64,000 bases of DNA from Vicinamibacterales bacterium (GCA_958296065.1 CATQHX010000021.1:114495-178494), one strand, 5' to 3'; positions 55,284-64,000 are shown, numbered from the stretch's first letter. Program-made: numbers and translations. The notes: generated from the sequence alone by a model not told the origin.

Positions 55284-56582
55284 TCAGTCGACGATCGCCT
55301 GGTAGATCAGCGACCGCACCTTCTGCTGGTCGTCCAGGTTGATGGCCGGGATGATCTGCGTCAGGTAGACCACCACCATCTCCTCCTTGGGGTCGGCCCA
55401 GTAGACGGAGTGGTAGGCGCCGGCCCAGGCGAACTCGCCGACCGAGCCGGGCAGGCCGCCGGCGGCCGGGTCGTGGGTGATCGAGAAGCCGAGGCCGAAG
55501 CCCTGGCCGTTGCGGAACGCGATGTCGCCCAAGTGGTCGCTGGTCATCGACTCGACCGTCTTGCGCGACAGGATGCGGGTTCCGTTCAGCTCGCCGCCGT
55601 TCAGCATCATCTGCAGGAACGTGGCGTAGTCGGTGGCGGTCGACAAGACGCCGGCGCCCGCGGAGAACGCCTTGCGCGGACCGTTTACGTAGTGTCCCTG
55701 GCCGACCATGTGGCCCGGGTCGGGCGCCCGCTCGAAGCGGCTGCCGCCGTCCACCGACGAATAGACGGTCGCCAGGCGGCCCAGCTTGTTCTCGGGAAGA
55801 AAGAAGTGCGTGTCGGTCATCCCGAGCGGGTCGAACAGCCGCTCCTGCAGGAAGTCGCCGAGCGTCTGGCCGCTGATCTTCTCGATCATCGCGCCCAGGA
55901 TGTCGGTGTTGTAGCCGTAGATCCACCGCTCGCCGGGATGCGCGTCCATCGGCAGCTTGGCCAGGCGCGCCATGGTCTCGCCGACCGTCTCGTCGCGGTC
56001 GGCGAAGTACCAGCCGGTGATCCCCGCTTCCGCCCAGGCGTCGGCGGCCGGTCCCCGGTTGGCCAGCAGGCCCATGCCGTAGCTGATGCCGGCGGTGTGG
56101 GTCAGCAGGTCGCGGATGGTGATCGGCCGGCGCGCCGGCACCACGTCGTAGCCGCCCTCGTCGTTCGGCTCGGCGACGGTCGTCTCGGCGAACGCCGGGA
56201 GGTACTTGCCGACCGGGTCGGTGATCAGCAGCTTGCCCTCTTCCTGCAGCAGCATGACGCCGACGCTGGCGAGTGCCTTGGTCTGCGACGCGATGCGGAA
56301 TATGCCATCGGACGGCATGGGCGCCTGGGCCTCGATGTCGCGGAAGCCGATCCCTTCGCGATAGGCGATCTTGCCCTTGCGAACCACGATGGTGACCGCA
56401 CCGGCCAGCCGGCCCTCGTCGACGTAGCTCTCGAGCGCCAGGCTCAGGCGGTCGAGCCGCTCCGACGACATTCCCACTTCTTCCGGACTGACACGGACGA
56501 GTCCCTGCGCGAGCAGGGTCTGCGGAACGAGCAGCAGCGCGAACACGACGGCGAGCGCCGTCAGGCGAATGCGTGATCTCAT
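55284..56582 (-). CDS. Serine beta-lactamase-like hydrolase (class C / PBP4* type)
   Basis: A 432-residue secreted protein (signal LALAVVFALLLVPQTLLAQ-like). It has the nucleophile motif SQTK (FRIASQTKALASV), the YxN motif in WIYGYNTDILG and a late GEFAWAGAYHSVYW segment in place of KTG. The family includes esterases, D-aminopeptidases and PBP-like enzymes; the substrate cannot be read here. It lies 22 bases upstream of nothing on its own strand but directly follows the TRAP permease gene in the transcription direction. Confidence 0.85.
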   Translation of the reverse strand: MRSRIRLTALAVVFALLLVPQTLLAQGLVRVSPEEVGMSSERLDRLSLALESYVDEGRLAGAVTIVVRKGKIAYREGIGFRDIEAQAPMPSDGIFRIASQTKALASVGVMLLQEEGKLLITDPVGKYLPAFAETTVAEPNDEGGYDVVPARRPITIRDLLTHTAGISYGMGLLANRGPAADAWAEAGITGWYFADRDETVGETMARLAKLPMDAHPGERWIYGYNTDILGAMIEKISGQTLGDFLQERLFDPLGMTDTHFFLPENKLGRLATVYSSVDGGSRFERAPDPGHMVGQGHYVNGPRKAFSAGAGVLSTATDYATFLQMMLNGGELNGTRILSRKTVESMTSDHLGDIAFRNGQGFGLGFSITHDPAAGGLPGSVGEFAWAGAYHSVYWADPKEEMVVVYLTQIIPAINLDDQQKVRSLIYQAIVD

Positions 56583-56604
56583 GGCGTTACCTCTTCGGAC
56601 GATT

Positions 56605-58524
56605 TCAGCGGGTTCGAACCAGATGGAGCGCGATGGCCGCGCCGAACAGCACCAAGCCCATGATATCCGTGACGGTGGTCGCGTAGAAGAGCAGCAGGCC
56701 TCCGGCCACCGCGGCGACCCGTTCGACCGGGTTCGCGGCCTGCCGCAGCCAGCCCCCGAGCCCCATGGCCAGGGCGCTGACGCCGATCGCGGCCGTGCCC
56801 ACCGTCCGGAAGATGTCGCCGAGCGGCGCCTGCAGCAGCACGCCGGCCCCCTCCGGGCTGACCGTGAACGCGAATGGCACCAGGAAGGCCGGCAGCGTGT
56901 ACTTCCAGGTCAGCATCATCGTCTGGAACGGGTTGCCGCCGGTGATGGCCGCCGCCGCGAACGGCGAGAGCGCCGTCGGCGGGCTGACCTCGGAGAGCAC
57001 CGCGTAATAGAAGATGAACATGTGGGCGGCGAAGTCGGGAACGCCGACCAGTGTCAGCGCCGGAGCGATCATCACCGCCGCGATGATGTACGACGCGGTG
57101 ACCGGGACGGCGAGGCCGAGCATCCAGACCGCGACGGCGGCGTAGACCACGGTGAGGAAGATGTTGCCGCCCGCGAGATCGACGATGATGCCGGACAGCT
57201 TGAGCCCGAGGCCGGTCAGCGTCACCACGCCGACGATTATTCCCGCCGTCGCCGTCGTTGCCGCCACCGACAGCACGCTGCGGCCGCCCGCCTCGAGCGC
57301 CTCCACCAGCCGGCGCGGCCAGAGGGCGTTCTGCCGGTTGAGAAAACTGAGCGCGACGGCCAGCAGCGTCGACAGGAAGACGGCCCGGAACGCCGTCATC
57401 CCGGTCACCAGCAGCACGACGATGGAGATGAGCGGCAGAAACTGGTAGCCGTAGCGGCGCGTCAGCTCGCCGACCGATGGCAGGTCGACGGTGACCGCCT
57501 TCGTCCCCAGCCGGCGGGCGTCCGCCTCGATCATCAACACGATCGACAAGTAGTAGAGGATGGCCGGGACGATCGCCATGACGATCACCTGCAGATACGT
57601 GATCTGCAGGAACTCGGCGATGAGGAACGCGGCGGCCCCCATCATCGGCGGCGCCATGATCGCGCCGATGCCGCTCGCCGAGAGGATGCCGCCCCCGATC
57701 TCGGCCGAGAAGCCCGCGCGCCGGAGCAGCGGCCAGACCACCGCGCCGAGTGTCACCGTCGTCGCGACGCCGCTGCCCGACACCGTGCCGAGCAGGAATC
57801 CCGACAGGGTGACCGTGCGGCCCGGCCCCGCCCCGCTCTCCGAGCGTCCGAACGCCGCCATCGTCCAGTTGATGAAGAACGGTCCGGCACCCGACTTGGC
57901 CAGGATCGCGCCGAAGATGGTGAACAGGATGATGAACGTCGCGCACACGTTCAGCGGTACGCCGAAGATGCCCTCCAGCGTCATGTAGAGCGTGCCGACG
58001 AGGCGCGCGGCGTCGTAGCCGCGGTGCGCGAACAGCTCGAGCCCGACCAGCTCCAGGGACGGCCCGTAGTAGCCGTAGAGGAGGAATGCCGCCGCCGTCA
58101 CCGGCAGGATCGGCCCGACCGTCCGCCGCGTAGCTTCCAGGACCAGCAGGGTCGTGATCACCCCGAGCACGAGATCCACGGTCAGCGGCGTGGCTGCGCG
58201 GTAGACGAACTGATCGAAGTCGATGACCGGCCACGCCAGCGCCGCGACCGCGGCGGCGCCCAGCGTCCAGTCGAGCCACATCACCCGTGGCCGCCAGCGC
58301 GGATGCGCCGGGAAGACGAGGAACGTCAGGACGAGGGCGAGGAGGAGAAAGCTGACGCGGTAGATCTGCGGCTGGACGATCCCCACCACCCAGTACAGGG
58401 CGTACAGCGACAGGCCCGTGGCCAGAACGGTGACCAGGTTCGCGGTCCATCCCTCCAGCTTGCGGGTCGGGACATCCGCTTCCGGATCGTCGTAGACCGC
58501 GGTCGGCGAGTCAGTTGTCGTCAG
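56605..58524 (-). CDS. TRAP transporter fused 4TM/12TM permease (TAXI type)
   Basis: A polytopic protein of up to 639 residues with the DctM-like repeats (LLVLEATRRTVGPILPV, SGFLLGTVSGSGVATTVTLG, GIGAIMAPPMMGAAAFLIAE). The conserved N-terminal region with the first helix (NLVTVLATGLSLYALYWVVG) lies upstream of the first GTG (58389), and no ATG, GTG or TTG exists before the in-frame stop. The only candidate at the right place is a CTG at 58524 behind a G-rich stretch, giving MTTTDSPTAVYDD. Start therefore uncertain. It follows the TAXI binding-protein gene by 15 bases and works with it in Na+/H+-driven uptake. Confidence 0.8.
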   Translation of the reverse strand: MTTTDSPTAVYDDPEADVPTRKLEGWTANLVTVLATGLSLYALYWVVGIVQPQIYRVSFLLLALVLTFLVFPAHPRWRPRVMWLDWTLGAAAVAALAWPVIDFDQFVYRAATPLTVDLVLGVITTLLVLEATRRTVGPILPVTAAAFLLYGYYGPSLELVGLELFAHRGYDAARLVGTLYMTLEGIFGVPLNVCATFIILFTIFGAILAKSGAGPFFINWTMAAFGRSESGAGPGRTVTLSGFLLGTVSGSGVATTVTLGAVVWPLLRRAGFSAEIGGGILSASGIGAIMAPPMMGAAAFLIAEFLQITYLQVIVMAIVPAILYYLSIVLMIEADARRLGTKAVTVDLPSVGELTRRYGYQFLPLISIVVLLVTGMTAFRAVFLSTLLAVALSFLNRQNALWPRRLVEALEAGGRSVLSVAATTATAGIIVGVVTLTGLGLKLSGIIVDLAGGNIFLTVVYAAVAVWMLGLAVPVTASYIIAAVMIAPALTLVGVPDFAAHMFIFYYAVLSEVSPPTALSPFAAAAITGGNPFQTMMLTWKYTLPAFLVPFAFTVSPEGAGVLLQAPLGDIFRTVGTAAIGVSALAMGLGGWLRQAANPVERVAAVAGGLLLFYATTVTDIMGLVLFGAAIALHLVRTR

Positions 58525-58539
58525 CGTCGGCCCCCGTTC

Positions 58540-59559
58540 TCACTCGGACCAGACGCCCTGCTCGCGGTAGTAGCGGACGGCCCCGTCGTGGAACGGAATG
58601 GGCGAGCCGGCGGTGGCGCTGTCCAGCGTCAGCACGGCGGCCATCGGATGCACCGCGGCCAGCTCCTCGTGGTGGTCGAACAGGACGCGCGTCAGTTCGT
58701 AGGCCAGCTCGTCGTCCATGTCCGCGTGGACCACGAGCACGTTCGATACGGCCACCACGGTCACCGTGTCCTCCATCCCCGGGTAGACCGAGGGCGCGAT
58801 GGGGGAGTTGTGGTAGACCAGCGAGCCGTACAGCTCCTGCAGCGTGGGAAGCGTCTCGCCGTTCGGCACGACCTTGATTGTCCGGCCCGGCGTGGAAGCC
58901 AGGTCCAGGACGGCGCCGGTCGGCAGGCCGCCGCTGAAGAAGAACGCGTCGATCTTGTCGTCCTTGATGGCGTCCACCGACTGCGCAGCGCCGAGGCTCT
59001 GCCTGGTGATTTCGGTCTCGGGATTCACCCCCGCCGCCTCCAGGATGCGGAAGGCGCTCACCTCCGTGCCGCTGCCGGGCGCGCCGGTGGATACGACCCG
59101 GTCCTTCAGATCGGCGACCGTCTCGATGCCGGTCGAGGTGACCGAGACGAGGTGGTTGTAGTTGTCGTAGAGGACGGCGAGCCCGCGCATCGGCACCTCG
59201 CCGAAGTCGGCGAACACGCCGCGCTGGTTCGCCGCGTCGTCGATGGAGTCGGCCAGGCCGAACGCGAGATCGGCCGAGCGGCTGGCGATGAACTTCAGAT
59301 TGTCGACGGTGCCGGCGGTCACCTCGGCCGTCGCCTCGACCCCGTCGACGTTGTCGCTGATCACCTTCGCGATGCCCCCGCCGTACGGGTAGTAGACGCC
59401 GCCGGTGCCGCCGGTCGCGATCGACAGTCGCACGGTCAGTCCGCCCCCGCTGCCCGGTCCTCCGCACGCCAGCGCACCCGCGGCGACCGCCGCGGCTGCC
59501 GTCAGCGCGATCCATCGCGCGACATGCCTTCTCCGACCCGCCAGGTTTCGTGTCGTCAT
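58540..59559 (-). CDS. TAXI-family TRAP solute-binding lipoprotein
   Basis: A 339-residue periplasmic binding protein with a lipobox (AAGALACGG) and the TAXI signature SIATGGTGGVYYPYGGGIAK, then GAPGSGTEVSAFRILEAAGV. Studied TAXI proteins bind glutamate, glutamine or related acids. The permease gene follows immediately. Gamma-glutamyltransferase, which releases glutamate in the periplasm, is encoded divergently next door. Confidence 0.9.
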   Translation of the reverse strand: MTTRNLAGRRRHVARWIALTAAAAVAAGALACGGPGSGGGLTVRLSIATGGTGGVYYPYGGGIAKVISDNVDGVEATAEVTAGTVDNLKFIASRSADLAFGLADSIDDAANQRGVFADFGEVPMRGLAVLYDNYNHLVSVTSTGIETVADLKDRVVSTGAPGSGTEVSAFRILEAAGVNPETEITRQSLGAAQSVDAIKDDKIDAFFFSGGLPTGAVLDLASTPGRTIKVVPNGETLPTLQELYGSLVYHNSPIAPSVYPGMEDTVTVVAVSNVLVVHADMDDELAYELTRVLFDHHEELAAVHPMAAVLTLDSATAGSPIPFHDGAVRYYREQGVWSE

Positions 59560-59740
59560 CTGCCGTCTCCTGTTTCAACGGCCCGGCCGGCCGCTCAACG
59601 TGGAGGCATTCTATCCTGACGTACCGGCAAAGTCGGCGCCGACACTGCACATTTCTCCCGCTTCGCCTATCAGTCCGTGGTGAAACCCCGCGTCGCACCG
59701 AGAACGGCGAGGCGCCCGCGTGGCAAGGCGCGAGGAGGAA

Positions 59741-59828
59741 GCATATTGGGCATATTCGACCGAGGAGCAACGCAGTCCACGCGGGATGCATCGCCGTTCG
59801 AATGCAGCGGGGCTTTTGCCACGGACTG
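59741..59828 (+). repeat. 88-bp repeat, copy A (inverted partner at 63810-63897)
   Basis: This stretch, containing GACCGAGGAGCAACGCAGTC and ATGCATCGCCGTTCGAATGC, matches the reverse complement of 63810-63897 at 85 of 88 positions. It ends 13 bases before the gamma-glutamyltransferase ATG. Outside the 88 bp the two loci share nothing visible. Confidence 0.9.
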
Positions 59829-59841
59829 TTATCCTCGGCGC

Positions 59842-61536
59842 ATGCAGTGGATTCGAACCCGCGCGATAGCGGTAGCCGTCGCCCTTGCGCTGTTCGTCGC
59901 GACGGCCGGCGGCAGCTCCGAGCCGACCCGCGCGAGACGGGGCATGGTGGTTGCCTCGGACGGCCAGGCGGCGGAAGTGGGCCGCGAGGTGTTGCGAGCC
60001 GGCGGATCCGCGGTGGACGCGGCGGTCGCGACCGCGTTCGCCCTCGCCGTGACGTGGCCGGCCGCCGGCAACATCGGTGGCGGCGGCTTCCTGGTGCACC
60101 GCGGGGCGGACGGGTCCGCCGCGGCGTACGACTTTCGCGAGACCGCGCCTGCCGCGGCTTCCCCGGAGATGTTCCTGGCCGGCGGCGTCTACGACGCGGC
60201 GCGGCACCACGACAGCCACGTCGCGGTCGGTGTTCCGGGTACGGTCGCCGGACTGCATCGGGCCTGGATCGACCATGGCCGGCTGCCCTGGCGGCGCCTG
60301 GTGGAACCGGCTGTCGCCCTCGCGCGCGACGGGTTCGTTCTCACGCACTCTCGCGCCGCGTCGCTGGCCGCCGTCCTGCCGCGCATGGCCCGGTATCCTG
60401 CCTCGGTCGCCGCCTTTTCCAACGCCGGTGCGCCGTACGCGGCCGGCGAACGCCTCCGCCAGCCCGAGCTCGCGGGCACGCTGGAGCGGATCGCGGCCGA
60501 AGGTCCGGACGGCTTCTATCGCGGCCGGACCGCGTCGCTGGTCGCGCAGGAGATGGCGGAGCACGGGGGGCTGATCACCGAGGCTGATCTGGCCGCCTAC
60601 GAGCCCAGGGTCCGCGAGCCGATTCGGGGAACCTATCGCGGATACGAGATCGTGTCCATGCCGCCGCCCAGCTCCGGCGGGATCACCCTGGTCCAGATGC
60701 TGAACGTGCTGGAAGGCTACGATCTGCGGGCCGCCGGCTACGGCTCGGCCGTCAATGTCCATCGCATTGCCGAGGCGATGCGGCGCGGCTTCGCGGACCG
60801 CGCGCGACATCTCGGAGATTCCGATTTCAACCCCGCGATGCCGGTGCTGCGGCTGACGTCGAAGGAGTACGCGGCGGGTCTGCGGGCGACCATCGACCCG
60901 GATCGCGCGTCCCGCTCGGGTCCCGACACGTTCGAGTGGCCGGCGACCGGGAACGAGACGACGCACCTGTCGGTGGTCGATTCCGACCGGAACGCGGTAG
61001 CGCTCACCACGACGCTCGAGCAGTCCTATGGTTCCAGGATCGTGGTGCCCGGGGCCGGCTTCCTGCTGAACAACGAGATGGGCGACTTCAATGCCGCACC
61101 GGGACTGACTACCGCCACCGGACTCATCGGCACGCCTCCCAACCTGGCCGAGCCGGGCAAGCGCATGCTGTCGAGCATGACCCCGACCATCGTCGCGAAG
61201 GAGGGCCGTCTCTTCATGGTGACCGGGAGTCCGGGCGGACGGACCATCATCAATACGGTGCTGCACACCATTCTGAACGTCGTCGACTTCGGGATGAACG
61301 TTCACGAGGCGGTCAACGCCCCCCGCTTCCATCACCAGTGGCTTCCGGACGAGTTGCGTTACGAGCGCCACGGCCTGTCGCCGGACACGTTGGCCCTGCT
61401 CGCGGCGCGGGGGCATACGCTGGCGGCCCGGGCCAGCCAGGGGGCGGCGCACGCCATCGTGCTCGACCCGGAGGCGGACGTGCTCGAAGGAGGGGCCGAC
61501 CCGCGGCGCGCCGATGCGGCAGCGGCCGGGTACTGA
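59842..61536 (+). CDS. ggt: Gamma-glutamyltransferase
   Basis: A 564-residue periplasmic precursor (signal AIAVAVALALFVATAGGS). The autoprocessing threonine lies in GNETTHLSVVDSD near residue 374, with GNIGGGGFLVHR and SMTPTIVAKEGRLFMVTGSPGG, typical of Ggt. It cuts itself into two chains and hydrolyses or transfers gamma-glutamyl groups, for example from glutathione. The start at 59842 is 13 bases after repeat copy A. Confidence 0.92.
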   Translation: MQWIRTRAIAVAVALALFVATAGGSSEPTRARRGMVVASDGQAAEVGREVLRAGGSAVDAAVATAFALAVTWPAAGNIGGGGFLVHRGADGSAAAYDFRETAPAAASPEMFLAGGVYDAARHHDSHVAVGVPGTVAGLHRAWIDHGRLPWRRLVEPAVALARDGFVLTHSRAASLAAVLPRMARYPASVAAFSNAGAPYAAGERLRQPELAGTLERIAAEGPDGFYRGRTASLVAQEMAEHGGLITEADLAAYEPRVREPIRGTYRGYEIVSMPPPSSGGITLVQMLNVLEGYDLRAAGYGSAVNVHRIAEAMRRGFADRARHLGDSDFNPAMPVLRLTSKEYAAGLRATIDPDRASRSGPDTFEWPATGNETTHLSVVDSDRNAVALTTTLEQSYGSRIVVPGAGFLLNNEMGDFNAAPGLTTATGLIGTPPNLAEPGKRMLSSMTPTIVAKEGRLFMVTGSPGGRTIINTVLHTILNVVDFGMNVHEAVNAPRFHHQWLPDELRYERHGLSPDTLALLAARGHTLAARASQGAAHAIVLDPEADVLEGGADPRRADAAAAGY

Positions 61537-61572
61537 GAGCGAGCCCGCCGCAGCCGGCACGGCTATTCGTGC

Positions 61573-61601
61573 CTGCCGGCGGTGAGACGCACCGCCGGCA
61601 G
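61573..61601. terminator. 12-bp perfect stem between convergent ggt and transglycosylase genes
   Basis: CTGCCGGCGGTG (61573-61584) pairs perfectly with CACCGCCGGCAG (61590-61601) around a 5-nt loop. It lies in the 86-base gap between two converging genes and could end both transcripts. No T-run follows on either strand. Confidence 0.6.
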
Positions 61602-61622
61602 CGCGCGGTCTCCACGGCCCCG

Positions 61623-63836
61623 CTACCGGGCGCCGTAGATTCGCTCGTAGGCGGCGTAGTTCGCCACCACCTCGCGGGCGAAGTTGCGCGTCTCGGTGTA
61701 GGGGATGCTGGCGACGAAGAAATCGTCGCGCAGGCCGCGCGCCGCTGCCCACCAGTCGCCGGCGCGATCCTCGCCGGCGTTGTAGGACGCAATTACCGGG
61801 AGGCGGGCGTCGTCGAACAGATCCAGCAGGTCCGCGTTCAGGCGGGCCGCGATGGCGATGTTCACGCGGGGCTCGGCGAGGGTGGCGTCGTCGATGCCGC
61901 CGGCCAGGATTTCGCCGACCCCGGCCCGTTCGGCGAGCGCCTCCGCCGTGTAGGGCATGATCTGGAGAAGGCCGACGGCCCCCACCGCGGAACGGGCGGC
62001 GGGGTCGAAGCGCGATTCCCGCCGCATCAACGACACCAGCAACACCGGGTCGGCCCCGTGCGCGCGGGCCGCTGCAACGACCGTTTCCCAGAACGGTCGC
62101 GGGTAGGCCATCGACAGGAAGTCGTCCGGCAGTCCCCGCCCGGGCCGGTTGAAGTAGTCGGGAAAGTGGTTGAAGAGGACGCGCGCCGCGCTTGCGTGAT
62201 CGCCGGCCTCGGACGAGGCGCGAGCCGCAAGCAGCGCCAGGCCGCCGTCGCCGCGGCTCCGACCCAGCAGGCGGCGCAGGTACCAGGCCGCATCGTCGAT
62301 CAGGCCGGCGCGCGCCAGCGCCATGGCGGCGCGAAACTCCGCTCGCTGGCGTGCCGCGGGGCGGAGCGCAAGGGTAGGGAAGTCGAGCGGCGCCGGAGAG
62401 GAAATGCCCCCGTCCGGCGCTCCCCGGATCTCGATCAGCCGGCGCCGCGCGGTCAGCCCGTAGTAGTGGTACGGGTAGCGCATCGCGAGCGGTTCGAAAG
62501 CGCGTGCCGCGGCCGCCGAATCACCGCGCCGCTCGTGGGCGACGCCCAGCCAGTACTGTGCCGCCAGGGCGAGGTTGCCGCCCGGTCCCCGGTCGATGAG
62601 GCCGCGCAGATTCGTCAGCGCGCGCTCGTGCTGCCCGGTGCGTAGCGCCGCCACCCCGGCCCGCCAGAGGATCGCGCGTTGGTCGTCGGGCGTGGGCGCG
62701 GTCTCGAAGAGCCCGGGAAAGATGGCCAGGCCGCCCTCGACGTCACCGGTCGCCACGAGCACCGCGGCGAGCAGCACGCCGGCGTCGCGCCGCTGCTCGG
62801 ACGTGGCGCCGGAGACGCGACCCTCCCAGAGAGCGAGACCGAGTTGGCGGGCGCGCGCCATGTCGCCCATGCGCACCGCCAGGCGGAAGTCGGTCAGGCG
62901 GATGGCGGGCGCCAGGCGACTGGAGGCGAAGCGGTCGTAGAACGCGGCGCAGGCCGCGACCGCGGCCGCGTTGTCGCGCTGCGCGTAGAGCGTATCAATC
63001 CGTTCCGCCGCGATTTGCTCGTGCGATGCGCGAACGGTGTATGCCGCGGCCCATTCGTCGAGAAGCTCCAGGGCGGGTTCGAAGCGGGACGCGTTGCGAA
63101 GCCGCCGGACCAGTCCGCGGTACTCGGCCGCGGTGAACGGCGCCGGCGGCTCGTTCCGGGCGCGCGCCAACCGCCGGAACTCGCGTCGCGCCGTCACGAA
63201 GGTGTCGGCAGTTCGATGCTGCAGTTGAGCCTCCCGCAGCGTCGTGAGGGCTCCGGCGCCGTCGCCGTCGGCCTCGAGTGCGGCCGCGAGCCCGAGACGG
63301 GCGGCGTCGGCTACCGCGCCGGTCGAGGTGGCGTCGAGTACCCGACGGTAGAGTGTCGCCGCCCAGTCCGGCGCTCCGACCGCGAGGTGCGCTTCGGCCA
63401 CGCGCAGGATCAGATCGCGATGGCGCACCGGGTCGCTGCGGATCAACTCCGTCAGGACGATCTCCGCAGTGGCCGGCGCCCCCCGCTCGGCGGCGGTTGC
63501 GACGATGGCGCGCCGGGCGAAGGTACGCATGAAGACCGCCCGGGCGATTACTTCCTGCCACGCGGACTCCGCTGCAACCGGTTGCCCGGCCTCCGCGAGC
63601 AGCGCGGCGCGCAGGATGGTGCGCTCCAGGGGCGGCGCCGCGCCGCTGCGCGTGGGCGCCTCCCTTTCCAGCGTCGCGAGGGCTGCGCCGGCCCGGCCGG
63701 CGCGCAGGTGCGCCACCGCCGCGGGATAGGTGGGCGGCGGCGGCCGGAGACCGTCGATGGCGCCGGTTTCCTGCCCGGAGGCGGGACCTGCGGCGAGGAG
63801 CCAGACTAGCAGCCCGTGGCAAAGGCCCCGCTGCAT
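61623..63836 (-). CDS. Soluble lytic transglycosylase (Slt-type)
   Basis: A 737-residue secreted protein with a signal peptide (GLLVWLLAAGPASGQ), a long helical superhelix (about 40-580) of TPR-like repeats, and a C-terminal transglycosylase domain with the catalytic glutamate in SLMRRESRFDP, then GAVGLLQIMPYTAEALAE and IASYNAGEDRAGDWW. It cleaves peptidoglycan to 1,6-anhydromuropeptides. The first nine codons lie inside repeat copy B, so the repeat supplies both its start codon and the beginning of its signal peptide. Confidence 0.9.
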   Translation of the reverse strand: MQRGLCHGLLVWLLAAGPASGQETGAIDGLRPPPPTYPAAVAHLRAGRAGAALATLEREAPTRSGAAPPLERTILRAALLAEAGQPVAAESAWQEVIARAVFMRTFARRAIVATAAERGAPATAEIVLTELIRSDPVRHRDLILRVAEAHLAVGAPDWAATLYRRVLDATSTGAVADAARLGLAAALEADGDGAGALTTLREAQLQHRTADTFVTARREFRRLARARNEPPAPFTAAEYRGLVRRLRNASRFEPALELLDEWAAAYTVRASHEQIAAERIDTLYAQRDNAAAVAACAAFYDRFASSRLAPAIRLTDFRLAVRMGDMARARQLGLALWEGRVSGATSEQRRDAGVLLAAVLVATGDVEGGLAIFPGLFETAPTPDDQRAILWRAGVAALRTGQHERALTNLRGLIDRGPGGNLALAAQYWLGVAHERRGDSAAAARAFEPLAMRYPYHYYGLTARRRLIEIRGAPDGGISSPAPLDFPTLALRPAARQRAEFRAAMALARAGLIDDAAWYLRRLLGRSRGDGGLALLAARASSEAGDHASAARVLFNHFPDYFNRPGRGLPDDFLSMAYPRPFWETVVAAARAHGADPVLLVSLMRRESRFDPAARSAVGAVGLLQIMPYTAEALAERAGVGEILAGGIDDATLAEPRVNIAIAARLNADLLDLFDDARLPVIASYNAGEDRAGDWWAAARGLRDDFFVASIPYTETRNFAREVVANYAAYERIYGAR

Positions 63837-63897
63837 TCGAACGGCGATGCATCCCGCGTGGACTGCGTTGCTCCTCGGTCGAATATGCCCCATATGC
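63810..63897 (-). repeat. 88-bp repeat, copy B (inverted partner at 59741-59828)
   Basis: The reverse complement of this segment matches copy A with 3 differences. It covers the start codon (63836) and first codons of the transglycosylase gene plus 61 bases upstream. Together with copy A it encloses a 3981-base interval with two convergent genes. Confidence 0.9.
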
Positions 63898-63920
63898 ACA
63901 GGTGCGTTATGAGTTTCCAG

Positions 63921-63926
63921 TATAAT
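63921..63926. promoter_or_regulatory. TATAAT box in an AT-rich gap
   Basis: A perfect TATAAT sits in the AT-rich stretch 63905-63956, with tattat on the other strand. No good -35 is seen for the plus strand. It may promote the transglycosylase gene (minus strand) or a gene beyond the window. Confidence 0.35.
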
Positions 63927-63956
63927 ACCAGACGCTGTTTATGAGTGTTGCTAATA

Positions 63957-63979
63957 CCGGCAGGGTAGCTGCCTGCCGG
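63957..63979. other. 8-bp hairpin CCGGCAGG-CCTGCCGG near window end
   Basis: Arms 63957-63964 and 63972-63979 pair perfectly with the loop GTAGCTG. It could be a terminator of a gene to the right or a leader structure; the window ends before this can be decided. Confidence 0.45.
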
Positions 63980-64000
63980 AGGGAGTAGTGCAGAAGTGAA

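Noticed and set aside
56569..59619. 1016-codon plus-strand frame opposite the TRAP genes
   Set aside because: Highly charged, repetitive composition and full overlap with recognised membrane and binding-protein genes.

Overview
The window is a GC-rich piece of a Gram-negative chromosome. A lipid A gene (lpxB), outer-membrane TonB-dependent receptors with a carboxypeptidase-regulatory plug extension (Oar-like), a complete alternative complex III operon, a PQQ-binding quinoprotein and a TAXI-type TRAP transporter together suggest Acidobacteriota, perhaps a Vicinamibacteria-like lineage. That assignment is inference; no rRNA or tRNA gene is visible here. About 45 genes fill the window with short gaps and no transposase or phage gene.

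Layout. 1-5.4 kb: an accessory pair, a COG1373/DUF4143-type ATPase whose stop overlaps the start of a 1361-residue NACHT-like NTPase ending in a PD-(D/E)XK nuclease motif, preceded by a near-perfect palindrome. 5.5-14.5 kb: metabolic genes (acrylyl-CoA-reductase-like oxidoreductase, Oar-like receptor, a methyltransferase/hydroxyisobutyrate-dehydrogenase-like/CoA-transferase operon, M48 protease). 14.6-18 kb: a second accessory ATPase pair; one member lacks its P-loop, the other carries 43-residue TPR-like repeats. 18-21.5 kb: quinoprotein, VapBC pair, secreted esterase. 21.6-29.5 kb: alternative complex III operon actABCDEF on the minus strand, with an in-frame globin domain at the end of ActC. 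29.6-46 kb: mostly housekeeping and envelope genes (M16 peptidase pair, lpxB, second Oar-like receptor, queG, yqgE, amidohydrolase, rsgA, dinB, ABC exporter). 46-50 kb: cupredoxin-like protein, a voltage-gated cation channel with an acidic filter, and two defence-like genes (a 2TM protein and a CBS-HEPN protein). 50-55 kb: metallo-hydrolase, ettA, a decayed vapBC locus, and a third accessory ATPase broken by an amber codon and preceded by three 16-bp repeats at an exact 23-bp period. 55-64 kb: ferritin-like protein, serine hydrolase, TAXI-TRAP transporter, then gamma-glutamyltransferase and lytic transglycosylase enclosed by an 88-bp inverted repeat.

The most interesting signals are: (1) three unrelated accessory ATPase loci, each preceded by its own private repeated or palindromic motif, one of them operonic with a NACHT-nuclease; (2) the ActC-globin fusion inside a respiratory complex; (3) the CBS-HEPN / 2TM neighbours; (4) the 88-bp inverted repeat that supplies the 5' end of two genes.
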